A DNA stretch of 64,000 bases from CAVQMC01 sp963713505. GTDB taxonomy: Bacteria; Bacteroidota; Ignavibacteria; Ignavibacteriales; Ignavibacteriaceae. The position numbers were made by a program, and so were the translations under genes. This document shows positions 1 through 9,048 of this stretch, piece by piece. A model generated the notes under the pieces. The model searched no databases. It saw only the letters and a list, made by a program, of their open reading frames with translations, and had not been told where the DNA came from. Each line of letters starts with the position of its first letter. The stretch's first letter is position 1. Location: assembly GCA_963713505.1 (NCBI GenBank), contig CAVQMC010000004.1, forward strand, positions 186,001 through 250,000. Reading direction: 5' to 3'.

Positions 1-100
1 GATTCATGTAATTTTATAATTTTAAGCGATCGGAAAAAATAATGACAAATATAGGATTTAGAGAGAAATTAATAAATGTTTTGTAAAAAATTAAAATTGA

Positions 101-442
101 TCATTCAACGTTAATCCTGTCATTCTTTGTTGAGGGGTTTGAATAGACTAAAAAGTCTATACTTTCATTTGATTCGTTTTTTATAAAGTGAAGTTCATTT
201 GGATTGATTTCAATTCCTTCATTTTGATTTACTTCGATTCTATTTCCATTTATCATAAAAACAGCTTTTCCTTTTAACATAAAGAAAAACTGAAGGGCTT
301 TTTCATGATAATGTTTTTGTTCGGATGTTCCAGGAGGCATGGTTTCAAGTATTATACTGGTTTCTTCTTTGTCAATAAATCGCCAGCCTTCACAATTAGA
401 ACCCCAATAATAATGTTCGGAATTTTGTTTATTGATTTTCAT
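101..442 (-). CDS. small cupin-domain protein
   Basis: A 113-residue single-domain cupin, the usual size for stand-alone members. The first cupin motif is visible as H44-x-H46 followed by Q51 where the family often has Glu, then a Gly-rich turn near G58 and G66. The second motif supplies H85, so three or four metal ligands are present. There is no signal peptide, so it should be cytoplasmic. Small cupins bind a metal and either sense a ligand or act as isomerases or dioxygenases; nothing here picks the substrate. It lies 80 bp downstream of the RsbRD-like gene on the same strand, close enough for co-transcription. Confident on fold, not on function. Confidence 0.75.
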   Translation of the reverse strand: MKINKQNSEHYYWGSNCEGWRFIDKEETSIILETMPPGTSEQKHYHEKALQFFFMLKGKAVFMINGNRIEVNQNEGIEINPNELHFIKNESNESIDFLVYSNPSTKNDRINVE

Positions 443-522
443 ATACCTTTAAAAAATCAAGTAATTATCATGAAAAATTTGAGAGAAAAAATAATTATTC
501 AACTGTATTATTCAGATTTAAA

Positions 523-981
523 TTAATTTCCTTCGGCTTTACTGAATAACTCGGATAAATCGAGAGTAGGAGTTTTTGTTTTTCCTGCAAGAGTAATATA
601 AGTAATTGCCAAAGATTCTTTCCCTGCACCCAAAACTGTACTTATCAAACCAAGATAATTTCCTAAATCTTCGGTTTTAATATCCTTAATTATGTTTGTC
701 CAGATTGTCTCTTCTAAAACATTAAAAGCAGCATGAACTTCATGAAAATCAAATCCGGAATTGAATCTGGTTCTAGCAATTTCTTCAGAGTATTCCAGCA
801 TAGAAACAAGACTTTTTTCACTCAAGCTATTTAATGTAAGTTCAAACAACTTGTGAATTCTGTTTCTATTTTCCTCTTCTGTAGAATTGTTGTAATGTTT
901 TAAACTGGTTCTTTGTAATGCTTGTGAGGCTTCATCAATTATTTTTAATGAATTTTTATTTAAATATTCTGTTAATTCCAT
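523..981 (-). CDS. RsbRD N-terminal-like helical domain protein
   Basis: A 152-residue, all-helical protein with no signal peptide. The spacing of helices and the segment around residues 55-110 (LEYSEEIARTRF, then FHEVHAAFNVLEETIW) resemble the N-terminal domain of RsbR/RsbRD-type stressosome co-antagonists. The C-terminal STAS domain that normally follows is missing, so this is a stand-alone sensor-like domain. In the family, this region folds like a non-heme globin and is thought to receive signals. A SpoIIE-type phosphatase is encoded 13 kb away, but no direct link is visible. The assignment rests on pattern memory and is moderate; it could be another helical bundle. Confidence 0.55.
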   Translation of the reverse strand: MELTEYLNKNSLKIIDEASQALQRTSLKHYNNSTEEENRNRIHKLFELTLNSLSEKSLVSMLEYSEEIARTRFNSGFDFHEVHAAFNVLEETIWTNIIKDIKTEDLGNYLGLISTVLGAGKESLAITYITLAGKTKTPTLDLSELFSKAEGN

Positions 982-1189
982 AATAAAATTCCTAAAATTT
1001 ACATTACAAAATTAGTAAAGATTTGGGTCATATTTATTCACTTTAATTGTCAGGCCGCAATTGTTTTTGCAGCATTAGTTTTACTTGACTAATTTATATT
1101 AATAATTTAATATTTAAGTGAATAAACTGATTAAGTAATTGAAAAATGTTATAAGATTTAATTAAACTTTTGTTTTCAATTTATGTAAA

Positions 1190-2029
1190 ATGATAAATAA
1201 AATGTATTTAGTGAATAATAAAATAGATTTGCTGATGACCGAACCCGTTAAAGGGAAAACCTATTCTTTGTTCGGCAGCTATAATAACAGCGGCGTTTTT
1301 TATGAAATGTTAAAAAATTTTGTAGAAAAAAATATTACTATGTTCGGAAAACCGGAAACTTTATTGGAGGAGATACAGAAAGAAAGCGGTAAAAAAAGAA
1401 AACTTAAAAAATATTTATCCAATTATGATGAATTAAATTTCATATCATATTCGTTAAATTATTTTGAAAAAAATTTTGCACAATTTATTGGTGATATTGA
1501 AAGTCATATTAAAGGTTTAACTTTAAAAGAGAAATGCGAAAAAACTTTAACTTTATCAAAAGAGCAGTATTATCTTTTTATCCAGGAAATTGAATTAACA
1601 AATCTTATTAACAAAAAAGAATTTATTAATTCAGAATATAAAATAGCATTTCTTCCTCACTGTTTAAAAGATCTATCAAGAAAATGTTTATCTATTGAAA
1701 ATGAAATTGATTTTTACTGCAAAGGATGTTCAAAAATCTGTTATGTAAACGAAGTAAGTAAAATTTTAAGAAATAATAATGTTGATCCTTACATCTGGAT
1801 GAAAGCAGATTTAAAAGATCTTTTTAAGGAATTAAAAAATAAGTATAAAACTATTGGAGTTTTGGGAATTGCCTGCGTTCCCGAATTAGTAAACGGTACA
1901 AGACTCTGCCGAAAGTATAATGTTCCGGCAATCGGAATTCCGTTAAATGCAAACCGCTGTGCAAGATGGATGGGAGAATTTTATCCTAATTCTGTTAATC
2001 TTGATGCTTTAAAAAGAATAATAAATTAA
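1190..2029 (+). CDS. DUF116 family cysteine-rich protein
   Basis: A 279-residue protein whose C-terminal half matches DUF116. It has the FLPHCL segment at residues 154-159 and eight cysteines at 158, 166, 177, 180, 184, 229, 240 and 257, including C-x2-C-x3-C at 177-184, which suggests an Fe-S or zinc site. The N-terminal 110 residues are helical and variable. There is no signal peptide. DUF116 proteins often lie near lipoate or radical-SAM genes in anaerobes, but their reaction is not settled. Another in-frame ATG lies four codons downstream. The next gene starts 24 bp after the stop on the same strand, so the two may be co-transcribed. Confidence 0.7.
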   Translation: MINKMYLVNNKIDLLMTEPVKGKTYSLFGSYNNSGVFYEMLKNFVEKNITMFGKPETLLEEIQKESGKKRKLKKYLSNYDELNFISYSLNYFEKNFAQFIGDIESHIKGLTLKEKCEKTLTLSKEQYYLFIQEIELTNLINKKEFINSEYKIAFLPHCLKDLSRKCLSIENEIDFYCKGCSKICYVNEVSKILRNNNVDPYIWMKADLKDLFKELKNKYKTIGVLGIACVPELVNGTRLCRKYNVPAIGIPLNANRCARWMGEFYPNSVNLDALKRIIN

Positions 2030-2053
2030 TATAAAAATAAAAGGAGTTTGTAA

Positions 2054-2696
2054 ATGAAAATCGGAATAATCGGTTCGGGAGTTGTCGGTCAGCAGACCGG
2101 CATAGGTTTTTTAAGAATTGGTCATGAAGTTAAAATCGGTACAAGAGATATTTCCAAATTAAAAGATTGGCTTAAAGATGCCGGACCAAAAGCTTCGTTA
2201 GGAAGTGTTGAAGATGCTGCAAGGTTTGGTGAACTGATAGTTTTGGCAACTTCCGGCGAAGGTGTTATGAATGCGATTAAATTAGCAGGCAAAAATAATT
2301 TTTCCGGTAAAAGTTGTAATTGATGTTACAAACCCTTTAGACTTTTCTCAAGGCGTTCCGCCGAGATTTGCAGCTTCAGTAGATAATTCACTTGGAGAAA
2401 GAATACAAAGTGCTATTCCGGATGCAAAAGTTGTTAAAGCTTTTAATACTATAAGCGCTTATATAATGATAAATCCCAAAAGGGAACAAGGTGATCCCGA
2501 TCTTTTTATTGCAGGCGATGATATTAATGCGAAAGATAAAGTTATAAATATTGCCGAACAGTGGGGATGGAAAAGTATAATTGATCTTGGTGATATTTCA
2601 AATGCATTTTTATTAGAAACTTTTGCACAGTTATGGATTATTTACGGATTCAAATTTAATAACTGGAGTCATGCATTTAAATTGTTGAAAAAATAA
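2054..2696 (+). pseudogene. NADPH-dependent F420-reductase-like oxidoreductase, frameshifted
   Basis: The reading frame starts at 2054 behind a good AAGGAG site and shows a Rossmann motif G7-x-G9-x2-G12. It then stops at 2323. Removing one A from the AAAA run at 2309-2312 restores a continuous frame (GKVVIDVTNPLD) through to 2696, giving 213 residues, the usual length for the F420:NADP oxidoreductase-like family (coenzyme F420-dependent NADP oxidoreductase/NAD-binding 'F420_oxidored'). The downstream half keeps conserved features (KAFNTI; FIAGDD; WG-K-IDLGDI). Such proteins reduce or oxidise nicotinamide cofactors; bacterial members without F420 are common and their substrate is unknown. Because both halves are well preserved, the break is probably a sequence error. 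Confidence 0.8.
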
Positions 2697-2812
2697 TATT
2701 ATTAACAAAATTTTAATAGCAATTTCTTAAAAGAAAATTTATATTTCAGTTGTAAAAATTAAACGAAGACTTATTTATAAAAAACAGCAAAATATTTATT
2801 CCAACCGTAAAG

Positions 2813-2930
2813 TAAGCAATCCGGTCATTGCTTAATTCCGGTACACCGTTAAAAATTTAGTCCTTTAACGATAAAGAATCGGTGTGCCCTCCTTAAAACA
2901 TTTCATATTTATTTATCATTTTTTTAGGAG
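2813..2930 (+). promoter_or_regulatory. structured 5' leader of rsgA (possible cis-regulatory RNA)
   Basis: Two hairpins occupy the space before the rsgA start. Hairpin 1 is an 8-bp perfect stem (2813-2820 with 2827-2834) around a six-base loop, CCGGTC. Hairpin 2 has an outer stem of 8-9 bp (2840-2848 with 2880-2888, one G-U pair) enclosing an inner 6-bp perfect stem (2848-2853 with 2864-2869) and an 11-base purine-rich bulge on the 3' side (2870-2880). Directly after it comes CCTCCTT (2888-2894), complementary to the AGGAG ribosome site at 2926-2930. That arrangement could hide or expose the start. I do not recognise a known riboswitch class. Confidence 0.4.
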
Positions 2931-2938
2931 AAATAAAA

Positions 2939-4012
2939 TTGAGCAAATTAAATTCTTTTGGCTGGAATTCATTTTTTCAAGATCAATTTATTCCATTTAA
3001 AAAAGAAGGATTTATTCCGTGCAGAATTTCTGTAGAGAATAAACAAAGATATCTGCTGCTTTCAGAATTCGGTGAAATTCCTGGAGAAATTACCGGAAAA
3101 TTATTGTATTCAAGCGACCAAATTGCAGATTTACCGAAAGTAGGCGATTGGGTTGCAGCAGTTTATTTTGAAGATGAAAGAAAAGCAATTATTCATCATG
3201 TTCTGAAAAGAAAAACAAAATTATCCAGAAAATCTGCCGACAAGAAAATTGAAGAACAGGTAATTGCTGCAAATATTGATATCATTTTTATTGTGCAGAG
3301 TCTGGATAATAATTTTAATTTAAGAAGATTGGACAGATATTTAAAGATTGCTATCGACAGCAAAGCAGTTCCGTTTATAATATTAAATAAAACCGATCTC
3401 GCTGAAGATTTAAATTTTTTCAAACAGCAAATCGATAATCATTTAAACGAAATTAAAACAATATATACAAACACAATTAATCAAAAAGGAATTGAAGAAA
3501 TAAAGGAAATTGTAAAAGTTGGAATGACTTCTGTATTTATTGGATCTTCCGGAGTCGGCAAATCATCAATTATTAATTGCTTGCTTGGAAATGAAGTTCT
3601 AAAAACTAATTCGATTAGTGAATCCGTAAACAAAGGAAAACATACAACAACAAAAAGAGAATTGGTGATGATTCCCGGCGGAGGAATGATAATCGATACT
3701 CCAGGAATGCGCGAACTCCAGTTATGGAATGAAGGAAATTTAGAAAATTCTTTTACAGAAATTTATGAATTCGCTGAACAATGTAAATTTAAAGATTGTT
3801 CACACACCGTTGAAAAAGATTGTGCTGTTTTGGAAGCTGTTGAAAATGGTAAATTAAGTCAGAACCGTTTGATCAGTTTTCGTAAATTTATGAAAGAACT
3901 AGATTACCTTGAATCGAAACAGGATAAAAATGCTTTTCTGTTAAAAAAGGAAAAAGAGAAACAACTCGGAAAAATGATTAAAAAATATTTTAAAAACGGC
4001 AAGTATAAATAA
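2939..4012 (+). CDS. rsgA: ribosome small subunit-dependent GTPase A
   Basis: A 357-residue circularly permuted GTPase that helps mature the 30S subunit. Domains in order are an N-terminal OB fold (about 30-100), G4 NKTD near residue 150, P-loop GSSGVGKSS near 203-211, G2/switch region with KGKHTTT near 233, G3 DTPG near 252, and the zinc knuckle C-x4-C-x-H-x5-C at about 281-294. All defining motifs are intact. The start is TTG at 2939, chosen because AGGAG lies eight bases upstream and the next Met would cut into the protein. It ends at a hairpin shared with the convergent acyl-CoA synthetase gene. Confidence 0.93.
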   Translation: MSKLNSFGWNSFFQDQFIPFKKEGFIPCRISVENKQRYLLLSEFGEIPGEITGKLLYSSDQIADLPKVGDWVAAVYFEDERKAIIHHVLKRKTKLSRKSADKKIEEQVIAANIDIIFIVQSLDNNFNLRRLDRYLKIAIDSKAVPFIILNKTDLAEDLNFFKQQIDNHLNEIKTIYTNTINQKGIEEIKEIVKVGMTSVFIGSSGVGKSSIINCLLGNEVLKTNSISESVNKGKHTTTKRELVMIPGGGMIIDTPGMRELQLWNEGNLENSFTEIYEFAEQCKFKDCSHTVEKDCAVLEAVENGKLSQNRLISFRKFMKELDYLESKQDKNAFLLKKEKEKQLGKMIKKYFKNGKYK

Positions 4013-4017
4013 TAAAT

Positions 4018-4040
4018 TTGCCCGGGTATTTTCCGGGCAA
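4018..4040. terminator. bidirectional terminator hairpin
   Basis: An 8-bp perfect stem (4018-4025 with 4033-4040, TTGCCCGG/CCGGGCAA) with a seven-base loop sits between the convergent rsgA and acyl-CoA synthetase stop codons. A short T run follows on the plus strand and A-rich sequence precedes it, so it can serve both genes. Confidence 0.7.
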
Positions 4041-4044
4041 TTTG

Positions 4045-5958
4045 TTACTCTTCAAACCTGCTTATAATTGTTCTGTTCTGATGATTGCAAATATTTTTTG
4101 CCTCGGAAGTATATAAATAATCGATCCTGGTTTTATAAAATTCTACAATCTTACCCCGGACAATTTTCAAAGTAGAATTAAGTAAATGATTTTGTTCCGT
4201 AAATCCTTCACCTAAAACCGCAACAGCAGAAGGAAGCCATCTGGACGGGAACATCCCGGCAAACTCGCCGTTCTCATTAAATTTATTTATTTCCGAATCA
4301 ATTAATTTTAAAACAGTATCTTGTCCTTCTGCATTATGAACCGAAAGTCCTTTTTCTTTTAACCAATTTAAAATTGTTTCTTTATTCGGAACAACTAAAG
4401 CTGTCGTATAAGGAGATTGATTATTATAAAGCATCATTTGATCTATAAATTTTGAATGATCAATTATTGCTTCTTCAATTCCCTCCGGACTGTATTTTTC
4501 CCCGTCGCTTGCGATTAATAAACTTTTGTTTCTTCCAAGTACATATAAAAATCCGTCTTCATCCAGATAACCCAGATCGCCTGTAAACAACCAGCCGTCT
4601 TTAATTACTTCTTTAGTTGCTTTTTCATTTTTCCAGTAACCGACCATTACATTTTCACCCTTTACAACAATTTCTCCTTTTTGTCCTGAAGGAAGTTCGT
4701 TCCCTTTTTCATCGCAAATTTTTACTTGAAGATCTTTTACAATTTTGCCGGAAGAACCAAGCTTATGAAGTTTGGGAACATTTGCGGAAATTACAGGGGC
4801 GGCTTCTGTTAATCCGTAACCCTGGAACATAGGAATTCCTAGTGCATAAAAAAATCTCTGAAGTTCAATATCCAGTAAAGCACCTCCGCCGATGAAAAAT
4901 TCCAATCTTCCTCCGAAATTTTCTCGAATTTTGCTGAATAATATTTTATCGTAAAAACTATATAAAGGTTTTTTAAATTTATTTATACCTTTTCCTCTAT
5001 TCCATCCGCAGCCGTTATAATCATATGCAAGATTTAAAGCTTTGTTAAATAATTTTTCAATTTTAGGACCTTTTTCTCTAATTCCTTTTTCAATATTTTT
5101 TCTAAAATTTTTGGCAAGTGAAGGAACACTTAAAAGAAAAGTCGGTTTTGTTTCTTTTATATTTAACGGAATATTTTTTAAAGTTTCTAATGCGGATTTT
5201 CCCGTTTGAACAGAAGCCATGCTCGCTCCGTTCATCATCAAAGTATAAATCCCTGCTGTATGTGCAAACGCATGATCCCATGGAAGAATAAGCAGCGAAA
5301 CATAAGTTTCCGGAACATCAAGAATTGAAGATGACTGCTCAACATTTGAAGTGTAATTTCTGTGAGTTAAAATTATTCCTTTAGGATCGGCAGTTGTTCC
5401 TGAGGTATAACAAATATTTGCATAATCATTTTCTTTAATATTTTTCCACAATAAATTAAAAGTATCGGTATTTTCTTTTAAATATTCTTCACCGAGTTTT
5501 AAAACATCTTCATATAAAATTTCATCTTCATCTAAATTATCAACTTTATCCAAAAAAATTATTTTTTCCAGAACAGGAAGATCTTTTTTAATCTTTTTTA
5601 TTTTATGAATTTGACTTTCAGATACAATAATCATTTTGGACTCGGAATGAGCTAAGCGGAATTTTAAGTCATTTAATTCATCAATTTTAACTGAAATAGG
5701 AACGTTTATTGCGCCGGTATATAAAACCGCAAGTTCACTTATGAGCCATCTTTTTCTTCCCTCTGAAATTAAAGCAGAACGTTCTCCTTTATTCAAACCT
5801 AATTTTATTAATCCGGCAGAAAAATTGTAAACTTCTGTTTTTATTTCATTATAAGTTGAACCAATATATTTACCATTAGTTTTTTCCCAAATCAAAATAT
5901 TATAAGGATATTTGTTAACACTGTCTTCAAATAAATGAGGAATAGTTCTCTGGTTCAT
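4045..5958 (-). CDS. long-chain acyl-CoA synthetase (AMP-forming)
   Basis: A 637-residue ANL-superfamily adenylate-forming enzyme that activates fatty acids to acyl-AMP and then acyl-CoA for lipid synthesis or breakdown. Visible motifs are the P-loop YTSGTTADPKG near residue 183, the A4/A5 segment GYGLTEAAP near 380, and WLFTGDLGYLDEDGFLYVLGR near 456-476. The length fits FadD15-like long-chain synthetases, which are longer than medium-chain relatives. The usual C-terminal catalytic lysine region (about 575-600, NSTLKIVRGKI) is present. There is no signal peptide; the enzyme is probably membrane-associated in the cytoplasm. It stands alone, convergent with rsgA. Confidence 0.9.
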   Translation of the reverse strand: MNQRTIPHLFEDSVNKYPYNILIWEKTNGKYIGSTYNEIKTEVYNFSAGLIKLGLNKGERSALISEGRKRWLISELAVLYTGAINVPISVKIDELNDLKFRLAHSESKMIIVSESQIHKIKKIKKDLPVLEKIIFLDKVDNLDEDEILYEDVLKLGEEYLKENTDTFNLLWKNIKENDYANICYTSGTTADPKGIILTHRNYTSNVEQSSSILDVPETYVSLLILPWDHAFAHTAGIYTLMMNGASMASVQTGKSALETLKNIPLNIKETKPTFLLSVPSLAKNFRKNIEKGIREKGPKIEKLFNKALNLAYDYNGCGWNRGKGINKFKKPLYSFYDKILFSKIRENFGGRLEFFIGGGALLDIELQRFFYALGIPMFQGYGLTEAAPVISANVPKLHKLGSSGKIVKDLQVKICDEKGNELPSGQKGEIVVKGENVMVGYWKNEKATKEVIKDGWLFTGDLGYLDEDGFLYVLGRNKSLLIASDGEKYSPEGIEEAIIDHSKFIDQMMLYNNQSPYTTALVVPNKETILNWLKEKGLSVHNAEGQDTVLKLIDSEINKFNENGEFAGMFPSRWLPSAVAVLGEGFTEQNHLLNSTLKIVRGKIVEFYKTRIDYLYTSEAKNICNHQNRTIISRFEE

Positions 5959-6077
5959 AAATATATTTCCCCTTTGAAATATTTTTAGAAAATCAATTAT
6001 GTAATGATAAGTTGGTATTTAAAAATAATCAAACTAAATGAAAATAATTTATGGAAAAGAAGAAAAGATTGAAAAAA

Positions 6078-6106
6078 TCCCGGAGACTCTAATTGAATCT
6101 CCGGGA
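6078..6106 (-). terminator. terminator after TonB receptor gene
   Basis: A 9-bp perfect stem, TCCCGGAGA at 6078-6086 pairing with TCTCCGGGA at 6098-6106, is followed on the minus strand by six T residues (A run at 6072-6077). It lies just past the receptor stop codon and is a standard intrinsic terminator. Confidence 0.8.
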
Positions 6107-6114
6107 AATAAATA

Positions 6115-8182
6115 TTATAAATTGAATTTTACACTTCCGAAAATTTCTCTTCCTGCAGCAGGCTGATAGGAATTTCCATCAGGATCAGGTTCTGTAAAAC
6201 CCATGTATAATTTATCGGAAATGTTTTTAACATAAATACTAAATTCGCCGCCGAAACCGGAAACATTAAACTCATAAGCTAATCTGGCATTAAATATTGT
6301 AAAGCCTTCCTGGAAAACATCCTGTTTATCTGTATAAATATACCATTTGGATTGAGTTTCCGAGCTGACTCCAATTGTAAAGTGTTTCAAGAAAGAATAT
6401 TCAAGATCAATATATATTTGATGTTCCGGTGAATTTGGGAGCCAGTTATCTTTCAGACTGTCTGGTTTTGTGTATTTAAAATTAGAATAAGTGTAAGCTG
6501 TTTGTAATTTCAAATCTGTAATCGGCTGATACATAAAATAAGCTTCCAATCCGAATCTTCTGCTTGATCCGGCATTTCGGTAGAAAGTTTCTAAAGGACG
6601 ATCGGGAAGTATTCTGTATCTGTCGAAATCTTTATTCGTTAATAAATAAAATGCAGTTAAGTCGAAATAAAATTCATTAACCGGAGTTCCTCTAAAACCA
6701 ATTTCTCCGCCGTTGGAAGTGGAAGGTTCAAGGTTCATATTAAATCCGCCCGGACTTACCGGATTGCTTGCTAATTCTTCTGTTGCGGGAGGAAGAAAAC
6801 CTTGTCCGTAATTTGCGTAAATATTAAAATTCTGATTAACAGTATAAGCAACTCCGAATCTTCCGGTTACTTTATCGAAATTTTTCGAACCTGAAAGATT
6901 TAAAGAATCCGGTAAAAGATCTGTTAACTGATTTTTAATATTATCATATCTTCCGCTGATTATGAAACTCCATTTATTATTTAGTTCAATTCGATCTATA
7001 GCAAATATTCCCAAACCGCGCTGGAAAATGTTATCATTTGCAAGTAAAGTTGTTCCTTGTGCTGCTGATGATAAATTGTTTACAGTTGTAGCATCAAGAT
7101 TCTGCCATTGAATATCGGTTCCTAAACTAAATTGATTGTTTACATTTTCTCCGTTTGTATTATAATTATATTGAAGCGATCCGCCGGGAGTGAAAAATTT
7201 CCTGTTCCAAAAATATTTTGAGCCCGGTTCTTTATAAGTTGATGTCCTTATATAACCGCTAAATTGCAGATTATGATTTTCAGCAAGATTAATTTTACCA
7301 ACAATTCCACCGGTAAATCTATTTGTTTCCTGGAATTCATTCATAGGAATTGCGTCAGGGTTCGGCTGTTTTGGATCTTCGGCAACCTGTAAAATATTTA
7401 ATCCCTCAGGATTTTCATTAAAATAATTTGTATAAGAAATAATCTGAGTTAATCTTACATTATCGGAACCGGTATAATTTAATTTGCTGTATAAATTAGT
7501 TCCATGATAAGCAGAATGAATTCTGTATCCATCTCCGCCTAAACGCGATAATGATAGCTGGTAATTAAAATCTTCATTACCGCCGCCGCCGTTAACATAA
7601 CCTTTCCAAAAACCATTTGATCCGAATGAAGAATAAGCTGTTCCGTTTAACCCGTTTGTTCCGCCGTTTTTAGTTGTAATATTTACTATTCCGCCCGAAG
7701 CACCGCCGCCGTATAAAGCAGCAGCCGGTCCTCTTAAGACTTCAATTTTTTTGACATTTTGCCAATCAATATCGTATAAATCTGGAGCAAAACCGGTAGG
7801 ATCATTTAAGGGAAGTCCGTCCATTAAAATTTTTATTCCCCTAATTCCATGTTCTGATAAGATTCCTTGTCCTCTTATCGACATGTGAACTCTTGAACCG
7901 TCAGCTTGATTGTCTATTCTAACTCCGGGAACAAGTTTAAGAGCTTCATCAACTGCTATAGTTCTCGGCATTGTTTTTAAGAAATCGTTTCCAATTATAG
8001 TAGTTGCTGTTGGATTTTCCTTTAACGGAATATTTATTCTTTGTCCGGTTACTATAACTTCAAAAGGACTTTCATATTTTTTTACATAAGCAGAATCTGT
8101 TCCTTGATTTTTCTCTTGAGTAAACACTATCAAAGGAACAGAATAAAATAATCGTAAAAATAAATAGAAGAGCTGATTTCAT
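6115..8182 (-). CDS. TonB-dependent outer-membrane receptor (frameshift in signal peptide)
   Basis: A TonB-gated outer-membrane importer of about 685 residues. The mature part (672 codons from a TTG at 8133) has a plug domain with TATTIIGNDF, RGPAAALYGGGASGG and GGIVNITTK, then a beta-barrel ending in FGSVKFNL with the usual terminal aromatic region. There is no carboxypeptidase-like N-terminal domain, unlike the two receptors at 54-59 kb. A better start is the ATG at 8182, preceded by GGGGAAG and encoding a hydrophobic signal (MKSALLFIFTII). That frame is one base out of register with the receptor, so one extra base probably lies in a T run between 8134 and 8160. Substrate is unknown; siderophore or metal chelate is likely. 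It follows the small membrane gene at 8237-8791. Confidence 0.85.
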
Positions 8183-8236
8183 TTCTTCCCCTTCATTTAA
8201 GTTGAACATAGAAAATTGTTTTAAGCTTTTGCAGAA

Positions 8237-8791
8237 CTAAGTTCGAATTTGCAAAACATTATTTGTATATTTTATATGCAAAACGTGGAGGGGGTTTGGG
8301 CACCGAAGGTGAATTCCTTTATAATCTAAATAATTTAAATTTATTACCGCTTCTTTTAAGTGAAGCGGCGAAATTCTAATCGATTCGTTCTTCAAAAATG
8401 TAGAAATGTGGAATGTTAAAAAATGTTTTTTAGAAATATTTTTGCTGATCAATAAACTAATATTATTTAATAGCTCTTCTTCTTCAAAATCATTTCGACA
8501 GTATAAAAATAACTTCCCATTTGCTTCCTTTGATTGTACAACATCATACATCTTCCCGTTGTACCTAAATTCTTTTCCCTCTTTTATCCAGTTGAATTTA
8601 GAATTTCCATCTCTTAGATCAATTATATTTACAATTATTAATTCCAAGTTATCATTGTTTGAATAATTTTCTATTTCATACGAAACTCTGCATTGGATAA
8701 TAGCCTGTTGGATTTTAAAAATAAGTAAGTAACCCGCTGCATTAAACAAAAGCAGTATTGAAATGAATAGGGCTATAATTTTATTCGACAT
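8237..8791 (-). CDS. small one-helix membrane protein upstream of TonB receptor (HYC_CC_PP-like)
   Basis: As read, 184 residues: one N-terminal membrane helix (about 5-28), then a periplasmic domain with GKEFRYNGKMYDVVQ and LFLYCRND. It is clearly paralogous to the protein at 59463-59990, which has GKEFNYKDEMYDVVK and ITYFCIKD at the same places. Both sit directly upstream of a TonB receptor. The last 25 residues do not match, but another frame of the same DNA reads NSPSVPKPPPRF and stops at 8259, echoing the NSPPPKLV tail of the paralog. A base is therefore probably missing near 8316-8323, and the true product is about 177 residues. It resembles the Bacteroidota HYC_CC_PP family found beside metal-type TonB receptors (recalled, not searched). 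Confidence 0.65.
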   Translation of the reverse strand: MSNKIIALFISILLLFNAAGYLLIFKIQQAIIQCRVSYEIENYSNNDNLELIIVNIIDLRDGNSKFNWIKEGKEFRYNGKMYDVVQSKEANGKLFLYCRNDFEEEELLNNISLLISKNISKKHFLTFHISTFLKNESIRISPLHLKEAVINLNYLDYKGIHLRCPNPLHVLHIKYTNNVLQIRT

Positions 8792-9048
8792 GATATAACA
8801 AAAATATTTAAAACAGCCGCAAGTAATCTAAAGAATATTTTTGTCTTATTCGTTTTTAATTAATAATAGTTGGTATTTGGGAAACATTTTGATACCGACA
8901 TATTTTTAATAATAAATTTCGGTTTTCTAGAAAATAAAATTTTACAATATTCAAATACAAAGTTCCCAAATTATTTGCTATATTAAATCACTTCAAAAAT
9001 CGATGTAGGGCTCTAACAATTATTTATCTTTCATAAAATGGATTTTAG

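Noticed and set aside
8875..8971. Distant inverted repeat ATTTGGGAA/TTCCCAAAT before the permease gene
   Set aside because: The arms are about 80 bases apart in A+T-rich DNA and nine base pairs is close to chance; no supporting structure.
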